From assembly GCA_002419465.1 (NCBI GenBank), contig DIGE01000018.1, forward strand, positions 115,017 through 179,016: a stretch of DNA of 64,000 nt. The letters are read 5' to 3'. Below, piece by piece: positions 53,185-62,262 of this stretch; the first letter of the stretch is position 1; the number at the start of each line of letters is the position of its first letter. Position numbers and translations under genes: made by a program. This stretch comes from Geobacter sp. UBA5730 (lineage in GTDB: Bacteria > Desulfobacterota > Desulfuromonadia > Geobacterales > Pseudopelobacteraceae). The notes under the pieces are model-generated. The model made no database searches. It was not told the DNA's origin and saw nothing but the letters and a program-made list of their open reading frames with translations.

Positions 53185-53861
53185 TGATGTTTGCTCCAGC
53201 AGATATGCAAGCGATCCTGTTGTCAGCCAAGGTTGGCAGCGTTGCCACTCTGGTGGCGCTGCCACTGGGCTTCTGCGCAGCCTGGCTGTTGGCCTTCGGC
53301 CGCTTCAGGGGCAAGCTGCTGCTGGAACTGCTGTTCAACCTGCCGCTGACCCTGCCGCCGGTGGTGGTGGGGTATCTGCTGCTGCTGCTGCTGGGGGTGC
53401 AGGGACCACTGGGCAAGCTGTTGGAGCCGTTGGGGATCAGGATCATCTTTACCTGGAAGGCGGCGGTGATCGCCTCGGTGGTGGTCGGCTTTCCGCTGCT
53501 GGTCCGTTCCATCAGGCTGGCCATGGAGGGGATCGATCCGCAGCTGGTGCAGGCTGCCCGCTCGTTAGGGGCCGGGCCTTTGGATGTGATTCTGACCGTG
53601 GTGCTGCCACTCTCCCGGCGCGGCCTGATGGCCGGTTCTTCGCTCTTTTTTGCACGTTCGCTGGGTGAGTTCGGCGCCACCATCATCATTGCGGGCAATA
53701 TCCCCGGCGTGACCCAGACCCTGCCGCTGGCAATCTATGACTACGCTTCCTCGCCCCGCGGCGAAGGGACCGCACTGCTGCTTTGCATTGTATCGGTCGT
53801 GCTTGCGCTGGTGGTGCTGCTACTGCATGAAACCATCCTGCAACGAAAGCGGGGGACCTGA
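53181..53861 (+). CDS. modB: molybdate ABC transporter permease ModB
   Basis: A 226-residue membrane permease with five hydrophobic segments and the EAA loop VQAARSLGAGPLDVILTVVLP, followed by GEFGATIIIAGNIPGVTQTLP, the ModB signature. It forms the channel with ModC. The stop overlaps the modC start (TGATG). Confidence 0.94.
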   Translation: MMMFAPADMQAILLSAKVGSVATLVALPLGFCAAWLLAFGRFRGKLLLELLFNLPLTLPPVVVGYLLLLLLGVQGPLGKLLEPLGIRIIFTWKAAVIASVVVGFPLLVRSIRLAMEGIDPQLVQAARSLGAGPLDVILTVVLPLSRRGLMAGSSLFFARSLGEFGATIIIAGNIPGVTQTLPLAIYDYASSPRGEGTALLLCIVSVVLALVVLLLHETILQRKRGT

Positions 53862-54934
53862 TGGAACTCACGCTACAGCTACGCAAACAGCAGGGTGGGT
53901 TTCTGCTGGATCTTGATCTGACGCTCAGCGGGGAGCGCATCGGCATCTTTGGCCCATCCGGCAGCGGTAAATCGACGCTGGTTTCATTGTTGTCAGGCTT
54001 GAGCTGCCCGGATGCAGGCCGGGTGCTGCTGAATGGACAGCCGTTGTTCGACAGCCGGTGCCGGATTAACCTGCCGCCTGAACAACGGCGGATCGCCCTG
54101 GTCTTCCAGCAGCACGCTCTGTTTCCTCATCTGAACGTCCGCCAGAACCTGCTCTACGGCTACCGGCGCTGCCCGGCGGCCGAACGGCGCGTCGAGCTTG
54201 ATGAGGTGGCGGCGGTGCTCGGTCTCTCAGCACTGCTGAAGCAACTCCCAGAAACCCTCTCCGGCGGCGAACGGCAGCGGGTGGCGCTGGGACGGGCGGT
54301 GCTTGCGGCACCACGCCTGCTGGTGATGGACGAGCCACTTTCAGCCCTGGACGATGACCTGCGCTACCGGATCATCCCTTACCTGAAGCTGGTTGCAGAA
54401 CGGTTTAAGATTCCGTTCATGTTCATTTCCCACTCGCTGGTAGAGATGCGCCTGATGGCTGAGCAGGTGGCGGTGCTTGACAAGGGCGCACTGACGGCAC
54501 TACAGACGCCGGAAGAGCTGGCCCGGCTACGAATGGGCACCAGCCCGGCAGGCTACATCAATCTGCTTGAGCTGGGGCAGCCCCGTGCAGAACATGGCCT
54601 GCTGGCCTTCCCCTGGGCGGGCCGCGAGCTGCTGCTCTCAGGCGGAAGCGGCCACGAGCCGGGCCTGTTCGAGCTCTCCTCCAAGGATATCATCCTCTGC
54701 AAACGGCACCCCGAGGCGATCAGCGCCCGTAACCTGCTGCCCTGCACCGTACGCGCCCTGTTCGGATCCGGCAGCAAGACCGGGGTGGAGCTGGACTGCA
54801 ACGGCGCCCCCTTGATCGCCGAGATCGTCCCCGCGGCCGCCCAAGAACTGCAGATCACCCCCGGCAGCACCATCTGGGCCGCCATCAAGGCCTCGGCCTT
54901 CCGCAGGCTTTCATCGCCCTGCACCTTTTTTTAG
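53861..54934 (+). CDS. modC: molybdate ABC transporter ATPase ModC
   Basis: A 357-residue ATPase: Walker A FGPSGSGKSTLV, signature LSGGERQRVALGRAVL, Walker B LLVMDEPLSALDDDL and switch His in FISHSLVEMR. The C-terminal Mop domain (SARNLLPCTVRALF) gives molybdate feedback inhibition of transport. It completes modABC. Confidence 0.95.
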   Translation: MELTLQLRKQQGGFLLDLDLTLSGERIGIFGPSGSGKSTLVSLLSGLSCPDAGRVLLNGQPLFDSRCRINLPPEQRRIALVFQQHALFPHLNVRQNLLYGYRRCPAAERRVELDEVAAVLGLSALLKQLPETLSGGERQRVALGRAVLAAPRLLVMDEPLSALDDDLRYRIIPYLKLVAERFKIPFMFISHSLVEMRLMAEQVAVLDKGALTALQTPEELARLRMGTSPAGYINLLELGQPRAEHGLLAFPWAGRELLLSGGSGHEPGLFELSSKDIILCKRHPEAISARNLLPCTVRALFGSGSKTGVELDCNGAPLIAEIVPAAAQELQITPGSTIWAAIKASAFRRLSSPCTFF

Positions 54935-55045
54935 CATCTTCGCCTGCCCCCTCTACAGCGCCCCTTCCCTCCCCCGTATACAGCATGCGCTCAGACAAGA
55001 TTTACCATCTTGATAATATTAGCTAAAATGTGATCTTTGTAATTT

Positions 55046-55059
55046 GGCACGGGCTATGC
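55046..55059 (+). promoter_or_regulatory. sigma-54 promoter of nifHDK
   Basis: TTGGCACGGGCTATGCTT gives GG (55046-55047), ten bases, GC (55058-55059). The gap from 54935 to 55320 holds this promoter, the leader hairpins and about 165 bases of untranslated leader after the terminator. Confidence 0.8.
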
Positions 55060-55105
55060 TTATAGCCATATCGAAGCATTTTTTGAAAATCAGCAGTCAG
55101 AAGTC

Positions 55106-55121
55106 AAGGCAACGGCGCCTT
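55106..55121 (+). promoter_or_regulatory. candidate ANTAR-binding hexaloop hairpin in the nifHDK leader
   Basis: AAGGC-AACGGC-GCCTT has a five-base stem and the same loop AACGGC as in the nifB leader (A at 1, G at 4). Its loop and 3' arm are part of the terminator 5' arm, so the two folds compete. Confidence 0.6.
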
Positions 55122-55157
55122 CCAATCATCAACAGGTATTGGGGCGCCGTTTTGCGT
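55111..55157 (+). terminator. leader terminator (attenuator) upstream of nifHDK
   Basis: AACGGCGCC (55111-55119) pairs with GGCGCCGTT (55143-55151) across a 23-base loop, followed by TTGCGTT. The arm sequence equals that of the nifB leader terminator. The T-run is short, so efficiency is uncertain. Confidence 0.7.
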
Positions 55158-55272
55158 TCACGTCTATTCACAAACCAAGGGATGTCGGTTCGTCGATGGA
55201 TCGTAAGGCAGTGAGCTGGTGGGCACCGCAGGCGTACAACGCAGTACGTCAAGGGGGCCACCAGCGAAATGA

Positions 55273-56187
<915 letters not shown>

Positions 56188-56208
56188 GAAACAGGCAAGG
56201 AGACTTTT

Positions 56209-57654
56209 ATGTCAGACAAGATAAAGAACATTGACGGCATTACCAAAGAGTCGACCCAGGCGATGATCGATGATGCCTTGGCGGCCTACCCGGAGAAGGG
56301 CAAAAAGAAACGGGCTCCGCACCTTGGCGTCAATGACCAGGGCTCAGGTTCTGCCTGCGTCAAGTCAAACAAGAAGACCGTACCTGGCGTGATGTCCGCC
56401 CGTGGTTGCGCCTATGCCGGTGCAAAAGGGGTGGTCTGGGGTCCGATCCGCGACATGGTGCACGTCTCCCACGGCCCGGTAGGCTGCGGCTGGTACTCCT
56501 GGGGCACCCGGCGCAACCTGGTCTCCGGCATCAACGGCGTGACCCAGTTCGCCATGCAGTTCACCTCGGACTTCCAGGAGAAGGATATCGTTTACGGCGG
56601 CGACAAGAAGCTGAAGACACTGCTGGAAGAGGCGGTGGGCCTGTTCCCGCTGGCCAAGGGTATCTCGGTGCTGTCCGAATGCCCGGTGGGCCTGATCGGT
56701 GACGATATCAACTCGGTGGCCAAGCAGTCCTCCAAGGAACTGGATCTGCCGATCATTCCCTGTAACTGCGAGGGGTTCCGGGGTGTTTCCCAGTCACTGG
56801 GCCACCATATTTCGAACGATACGATCCGTGACTACATCATCGAGACCCGTGAATTTGCCGAGCCATCCAGCCCTTATGATATCGCCCTGATCGGCGATTA
56901 CAACATCGGCGGCGACGTCTGGTCAGCCAAGGCGCTGCTGGAGGAGATCGGCCTGAACGTCAAATCGGTCTGGACCGGCGACGGCGAGCTGGAGAAAATT
57001 GCCGCCACCCATCAGGTCAAACTGAACCTGATCCACTGCTATCGCTCCATGAACTACATGTGCAAGGTGATGGAAGAGAAGTACGGCATCCCCTGGCTGG
57101 AGTTCAACTTCTTCGGCCCCACCAAGATTCGTCAGAGCCTGCGCGCCATTGCCGAGCGGTTCGATGACACCATCAAGGAAAACGTGGAACGGGTGATTGC
57201 CAAGTACGACCCGATCATGCAGGCCATCATCGATGAATACAAGCCACGCCTGGATGGCAAGAAGGTGATGCTGCTGGTGGGCGGTCTGCGTCCTCGCCAC
57301 ACCATCGGCGCCTACGAAGACTTAGGCATGGAGTGCGTCGGTTCCGGTTACGAGTTCGCCCATACCGACGACTACGACCGCACCGCCTCGGAAATGCCGG
57401 ATGCCACCGTGGTCTATGACGACCCATCCGAATACGAGTTTGAGAAGTTCGCCCATGCCTTGAAGCCCGACCTGATCGGCTCCGGCATCAAGGAAAAGTA
57501 CGTTTTCCAGAAGATGGGCATCCCGTTCCGTCAGATGCACAGCTGGGACTATTCCGGCCCCTACCATGCCTATCAGGGCTTTGAGATCTTTGCCCGTGAC
57601 GTGGATATGGCGGTAAACAGCCCGACCTGGAAACTGGTGAAGGCGCCTTTTTAG
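56209..57654 (+). CDS. nifD: nitrogenase MoFe protein alpha chain NifD
   Basis: A 481-residue alpha subunit. P-cluster ligands are Cys67, Cys93 and Cys158 (in [16 protein letters not shown] and SECPVG); FeMo-cofactor ligands are Cys277 (LIHCYRS) and His444 ([14 protein letters not shown]). The HSWDYSG segment and Cys/His ligands mark a Mo-type enzyme. With NifK it reduces N2. The gene follows nifH copy 2 in the same operon. Confidence 0.97.
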   Translation: MSDKIKNIDGITKESTQAMIDDALAAYPEKGKKKRAPHLGVNDQGSGSACVKSNKKTVPGVMSARGCAYAGAKGVVWGPIRDMVHVSHGPVGCGWYSWGTRRNLVSGINGVTQFAMQFTSDFQEKDIVYGGDKKLKTLLEEAVGLFPLAKGISVLSECPVGLIGDDINSVAKQSSKELDLPIIPCNCEGFRGVSQSLGHHISNDTIRDYIIETREFAEPSSPYDIALIGDYNIGGDVWSAKALLEEIGLNVKSVWTGDGELEKIAATHQVKLNLIHCYRSMNYMCKVMEEKYGIPWLEFNFFGPTKIRQSLRAIAERFDDTIKENVERVIAKYDPIMQAIIDEYKPRLDGKKVMLLVGGLRPRHTIGAYEDLGMECVGSGYEFAHTDDYDRTASEMPDATVVYDDPSEYEFEKFAHALKPDLIGSGIKEKYVFQKMGIPFRQMHSWDYSGPYHAYQGFEIFARDVDMAVNSPTWKLVKAPF

Positions 57655-57714
57655 TACTCCGTAGCACACTACAGGTACCGTGAACAGATTGGTTCCGGTC
57701 GAAAGGATAGTATC

Positions 57715-59184
57715 ATGGCCAACCTACTCGGACTCGAAGTCAAAAAAATAGTTGAGACCCCGCCCGAAGAGATCGAGCGGGTCCAGAACTGGATCAACTC
57801 CGAAGAATATAAGGAGAAAAACTTTGCCCGTCAGGCGCTGGTGATCAACCCGGCCCACGCCTGCCAACCGCTGGGTGCCCAACTGGCGGCCCACGGTTTT
57901 GAAGGCACACTGCCGTTTGTGCATGGTTCACAAGGCTGCGCTTCCTACTACCGCTCCACTCTGAACCGGCATTTCCGTGAACCGGCGCCGGCGGTCTCCG
58001 ACGCCATGACCGAGGACGGCGCAGTGTTCGGCGGCCAGAACAACCTGCACGAAGGGCTTGAGAATGCGGTAGCCCTGTACAAGCCCAAGATGATCGCGGT
58101 CTTTACCTCCTGCATGCCGGAGGTGATCGGCGACGACCTGACCGCCTTCATCAAGAACGCCCGCAGCAAGGGACATGTGCCGAAGGATCTGCCGGTGCCG
58201 TTTGCCAACACCCCCAGCTTCAGCGGCACCCATATCAACGGCTACGACGCCATGCTGCTGTCGATCCTGCAAAACCTGACCGAAGGCAAGCAGGTGGAAG
58301 GCCGTTGCACCGGCAAGCTGAACCTGATCGCCGGCTGCGATTTCAACACCGGGGATTATCGCGAGTACAAGCGGATCGCCAAGGAGTTCGGCATCCCGCT
58401 CACCCTGCTGGCTGATATCTCCGACACCTTCGACTCGCCCTGCAACGGCACCTACAGCATCTACGCCGGAGGAACCAGGTTGGAGGATGCGGCCGATTCG
58501 ATCAACGGCAAGGCCACCATCACCTTGGGGCCCTACGCCACTGCCAAGACCTTCAGCTGGATCAAGGATACCTATTCCGGCAAGCATGTTTCGCTATCGA
58601 TGCCGATCGGGATCGAGAAGACCGACGCCTTGCTGATGAAACTGGCCGAACTGTTCGACAAGGAGGTGCCACAGACGCTGAAGGACGAGCGTGGCCGTGC
58701 GGTGGACGCCATGACTGACGCCCAGCAGTACATGCACGGCAAGAAGTTTGCGGTGTACGGCGATCCCGACTACCTGACGGGCTATGTGGCGTTCCTGCTG
58801 GAGATGGGGGCACGGCCCTACCACATCCTCTGCAGCCGTGGCTCCAAAAAGGTGGAGAAGGAGTTGCAGGCCATGCTGGATGCCTCAGCCTACGGCGCCG
58901 GCTGCAAAATCTACATGAACAAGGATCTCTGGCACCTGCGCTCCCTGGTGATGACCGATCCGGTGGATGCCATCATCGGCGATACCCATGGCAAGTTTGC
59001 CGCCCGTGACGCCAAGATACCGCTGTTCCGCTTCGGCTTCCCGGTCTTTGACCGGGTGAACAGGCACCGCTCCCCGATCATCGGCTATCAGGGCGTCATC
59101 AACATGGTCAGCGAAATCTGTAACAAGTTTCTGGATATCAAGGATGAGACCTGCGAGGACCGGTACTTTGAGATGATGCGCTGA
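57715..59184 (+). CDS. nifK: nitrogenase MoFe protein beta chain NifK
   Basis: A 489-residue beta subunit. The P-cluster ligands are Cys50 (PAHACQPLG), Cys75 (GSQGCASYYR) and Cys133 (FTSCMPEVIGDD). It lies 60 bases after nifD. An intrinsic terminator follows 24 bases after the stop. Length is shorter than Azotobacter NifK by about 35 residues at the N-terminus, as in many anaerobes. Confidence 0.97.
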   Translation: MANLLGLEVKKIVETPPEEIERVQNWINSEEYKEKNFARQALVINPAHACQPLGAQLAAHGFEGTLPFVHGSQGCASYYRSTLNRHFREPAPAVSDAMTEDGAVFGGQNNLHEGLENAVALYKPKMIAVFTSCMPEVIGDDLTAFIKNARSKGHVPKDLPVPFANTPSFSGTHINGYDAMLLSILQNLTEGKQVEGRCTGKLNLIAGCDFNTGDYREYKRIAKEFGIPLTLLADISDTFDSPCNGTYSIYAGGTRLEDAADSINGKATITLGPYATAKTFSWIKDTYSGKHVSLSMPIGIEKTDALLMKLAELFDKEVPQTLKDERGRAVDAMTDAQQYMHGKKFAVYGDPDYLTGYVAFLLEMGARPYHILCSRGSKKVEKELQAMLDASAYGAGCKIYMNKDLWHLRSLVMTDPVDAIIGDTHGKFAARDAKIPLFRFGFPVFDRVNRHRSPIIGYQGVINMVSEICNKFLDIKDETCEDRYFEMMR

Positions 59185-59208
59185 TCGACGAGAGGCAGTA
59201 GCAAAGAT

Positions 59209-59240
59209 AAAAGGGCATCCCCTGCGGGGTGCCCTTTTTG
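59209..59240 (+). terminator. terminator after nifHDK
   Basis: AAAAGGGCATCCCC-TGC-GGGGTGCCCTTTTTG: an 11-base stem with a T-run on the plus strand and A-run on the left, so it can also end the convergent kinase gene. Confidence 0.88.
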
Positions 59241-59245
59241 TGTTG

Positions 59246-61882
59246 TCAGCTGGTTACCCGCTGGAGCTCATCGGCCAGCTCCTGCAGGGTCACCGGCTTG
59301 GCCAGATAGCCGTTAAAACCTTCGGCCAGAAATCGCTCCCGATCCCCGCGGAGGGCATGGGCGGTCAGGGCAATAATCGGGATATGCCCGCCAATGGCTT
59401 GCTCCTGTTGACGGATAGAGGCGGTGGCCGACCTGCCGTCCATCACCGGCATCTGGACATCCATCAGAATACAGTCAAAGGCGGCAGTATTCGATTGGGC
59501 CAGGGCTTGTCGCCCATCGGCCACCAACACTGCCTGGTGCCCCATCCGCTTCAACATGGCAATGGTTGTCTCTGCATTCAGCTTGTTGTCCTCTGCAACC
59601 AGCACGTTCAAACGCTTGCCCGTGGGCAGGGCCGCAGGCTCTGGTTGCGGCACGGCCGTTGCCCCGCTTCGTGCGTGAACGGTTAAGGGCAACTCCACAA
59701 AGAAGGTTGACCCGGCAGACAGGCGGGATTCAACCCAGATCCGCCCGCCCATCAATTCCGCCAGCCGGCGGCAGATCGACAACCCCAGGCCGCTGCCGCC
59801 ATAGATACGGGTGGTGGAATTATCGGCCTGCTCAAAGGCCTGGAAGATCCGCTCCTGCGCTTCGGGAATCATGCCGATGCCGGTATCACTGACTGCCAAC
59901 CGCAAGGTAACCGTTGTGGATTGGGATGCAACGATGCCGGCTGCGATGGAGATACTGCCCTTTTCAGTAAACTTGATGGCATTGCCCAACAGATTCAGCA
60001 ATATCTGTTTGATGCGCAACGAATCTCCGTGCACCACCTGGGGCACCTGATCCTGAATCTCGACCTTCAGCTGCAGCCCTTTCTGATGGATGCGGGAAGT
60101 CTGCGTGACAACGACATCCTGAATACAGCGGCGCAGTGAGAAGTCGGCATTTTCCAGCTCAATCTTGCCGGCCTCAATCTTTGAAAGGTCCAGGATATCG
60201 TTAATCAGGGCCAGCAGGTTGTTGCAGGACAGCTCCAGGCTATCAAGATACTCCTGCTGTTCAGCGGTAAGTTCCGTAAACGAGAGCAGCTGGGCCATGC
60301 CGATCACACCGTTCATCGGGGTGCGGATCTCATGGCTCATGTTGGCTAAAAACTCGCTTTTTGCCCGGCTGGCCGCCTCGGCACGCTGGGCCAGCTGATT
60401 GGCCCGCTCGGTTGCCTCGCGCAGCTGGCGGTTGGAATCGAGCAGTTCTTGTTCGGCCTGCTTGCGCGCCGTGATATCCCGGGCGATCCCCATCACGCCG
60501 ATCAACCGGCCGTCGGCATCGTAGATCGGACACTTGATGGTCTCGCAGTACTCCTGGTGGCCATCGGAGGCAAACGACAGCCAATCCTCATTCAGGCTGT
60601 GACCACCGGCCGCCATGGCTTTTTTGTCATGCTCACGGAAGAAATCCGCCAGCTGCTGGTCCACAAAGTCGTAGTCGGTCTTGCCAACAATCTCAGCTTC
60701 CCGGGCCCCGAAAAAATCTTCAAAGCGCGAGTTACACGAAAGGTAGACTCCCTCGGTATTTTTTAACCAGACCAGATCAGGAATGGTCTGTACCAGGGTC
60801 CGCAGCTGACCGGCTGACAGCTCTGCCTGACGGCGGGCCGCGGCCAGATGCCGGTTTGCCACCCCCAGCTGCAGGGCCAGCAGCAGCACGCCGGCAGCGA
60901 TGATACCCAGCAGCACCAGCTGCCAGAAATACCGCTGCAGTACATCCCGGAAGGTGAATCCCGGGACCTTGTCAAAGGGGGGCAGCCGCAGCTCCCGCAG
61001 CAGATCTTCCACCACCTGATAATCGGCTGGCACGGTAAAACCGGAAATCTTGCTCTTGCGGGCCACCGCCCCATCCGGCTCAAGCAGCAACAGAGCGGCG
61101 GCAATCCGTCGTCCCACATCCTCCGGCAGGTGCGGCAGAGCCAGCATGGGCCATTCCGGATACAGCCGGGTAGAGACGATAAAGGGATAACTGGGCAGTT
61201 CCTGGCGGTTGATGATCTTGAGCTGCCGGAGATCCAGCTTACCCTGGGCCACCATCTGCTCCAGGATGCCGGTACGCACGAAACCGGCATCGGCCGTGCC
61301 GGACAACACCGCCTCCACCGCCAGATCCTGGGGGGTGCCGGTAATCAGCAGTTCAGCGTCATCGGGCAAGCGGATGCCGACCTTAAGCAGTTCAAGGGCC
61401 GGGGCCGGGTACGATCCCAGGCTGCCGGTCATACTGAAACAGGCCAGGGTCTTGCCCTTCAAATCACTCAACGCAACGATATCGCCACGGTCGTGGCGGG
61501 TAAAGATCACTCCGCCCAGACTGGAAACCGGCTGGCTGTTCTGCCGGTCGGCCAGGGTGGCCAGGGCGCCGGTCAGTGAATTTTTCTGACGCAGCTGAAT
61601 GTAGTCGGCGGCATTGGTGAACAGCAGATCAAGCTGATGTTTTTCCAGGGCATGCTGCAGTTCCTGTTGATCCATGGGCAGCAACCTGACCTGGTAGCCA
61701 TCCAGGGAACGGGAGAGATAATCGGCCAGCGGCTGCCAGCGGGCAACCGTCTCTGGCTTGGGGCGAACCGCAAGCACCCCCAGCACCAGGACTCGATCTG
61801 TCGCATGACTGATTGGCGGAACAACAGCCGCACCACACACCACGGACAGGCAGACCAGCAGCCGGATCAGGATCGGTCGCAT
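59246..61882 (-). CDS. hybrid histidine kinase with PhnD-like periplasmic domain
   Basis: An 878-residue sensor. A signal peptide ([20 protein letters not shown]) precedes a phosphonate-binding-like periplasmic domain ([21 protein letters not shown]), one membrane helix ([20 protein letters not shown]), a PAS domain, HisKA ([17 protein letters not shown]), HATPase ([11 protein letters not shown]) and a C-terminal receiver with Asp in [14 protein letters not shown]. It lies between nifK and nifEN on the opposite strand. A nitrogen-related signal is suggested only by place. Start at 61882 follows AGGAGG. Confidence 0.9.
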   Translation of the reverse strand: MRPILIRLLVCLSVVCGAAVVPPISHATDRVLVLGVLAVRPKPETVARWQPLADYLSRSLDGYQVRLLPMDQQELQHALEKHQLDLLFTNAADYIQLRQKNSLTGALATLADRQNSQPVSSLGGVIFTRHDRGDIVALSDLKGKTLACFSMTGSLGSYPAPALELLKVGIRLPDDAELLITGTPQDLAVEAVLSGTADAGFVRTGILEQMVAQGKLDLRQLKIINRQELPSYPFIVSTRLYPEWPMLALPHLPEDVGRRIAAALLLLEPDGAVARKSKISGFTVPADYQVVEDLLRELRLPPFDKVPGFTFRDVLQRYFWQLVLLGIIAAGVLLLALQLGVANRHLAAARRQAELSAGQLRTLVQTIPDLVWLKNTEGVYLSCNSRFEDFFGAREAEIVGKTDYDFVDQQLADFFREHDKKAMAAGGHSLNEDWLSFASDGHQEYCETIKCPIYDADGRLIGVMGIARDITARKQAEQELLDSNRQLREATERANQLAQRAEAASRAKSEFLANMSHEIRTPMNGVIGMAQLLSFTELTAEQQEYLDSLELSCNNLLALINDILDLSKIEAGKIELENADFSLRRCIQDVVVTQTSRIHQKGLQLKVEIQDQVPQVVHGDSLRIKQILLNLLGNAIKFTEKGSISIAAGIVASQSTTVTLRLAVSDTGIGMIPEAQERIFQAFEQADNSTTRIYGGSGLGLSICRRLAELMGGRIWVESRLSAGSTFFVELPLTVHARSGATAVPQPEPAALPTGKRLNVLVAEDNKLNAETTIAMLKRMGHQAVLVADGRQALAQSNTAAFDCILMDVQMPVMDGRSATASIRQQEQAIGGHIPIIALTAHALRGDRERFLAEGFNGYLAKPVTLQELADELQRVTS

Positions 61883-62202
61883 CTCAGGAGACCTCCTCGT
61901 AGCGCAGAGTGCAACCTGACAACAGTGGCAGCAGGCTGGTTTCCAACAGAACCAGTGCACGGCGGCGATTGCAGACGAGTGAGGGTGCTGCTGCTAACAG
62001 GGTCAATGGTGCGATGGGCATGGTGTGTCCTGATCTTGATGTATCAGCTGTCTAACGATACCAAGAGCCGGCTGCTTGTCAAATCCGGGCGCTACATGGA
62101 TTGTACCAGGGACTGCCAGTAAAAAAGGCAACTGCACGGGGCCTGGACAGTGCTAACGCACACTGCTGGAAAAAACCTTGTCATTTCGGCATACTGGCAA
62201 TT

Positions 62203-62216
62203 GGCACAAGGGATGC
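62203..62216 (+). promoter_or_regulatory. sigma-54 promoter of nifEN
   Basis: TTGGCACAAGGGATGCAT gives GG (62203-62204), ten bases, GC (62215-62216), ahead of a short leader. The 61883-62202 part of the gap shows no other gene. Confidence 0.8.
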
Positions 62217-62230
62217 ATTACCGCCTGCAC

Positions 62231-62246
62231 GGTGCATCGACGCACC
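62231..62246 (+). promoter_or_regulatory. hexaloop hairpin in the nifEN leader
   Basis: GGTGC-ATCGAC-GCACC has a five-base stem and loop with A at 1 and G at 4. It is nested in a longer imperfect stem (GCCTGCA with TGCGAGGC) that would cover the GAGG ribosome site of nifEN. No terminator T-run follows, unlike in the other nif leaders. Confidence 0.5.
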
Positions 62247-62262
62247 ATCTGCGAGGCCTCTT

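Noticed and set aside
55060..55105. A second (P1) ANTAR hexaloop ahead of the nifHDK terminator hairpin
   Set aside because: I looked for a five-base stem with an A-N-N-G-N-N loop; ATCGAA is present but its flanks do not pair.
61931..61944. GG-N10-GC spacing ahead of the PhnD-type kinase on the minus strand
   Set aside because: Only the GG and GC bases match; the surrounding -24 and -12 bases do not fit the consensus.
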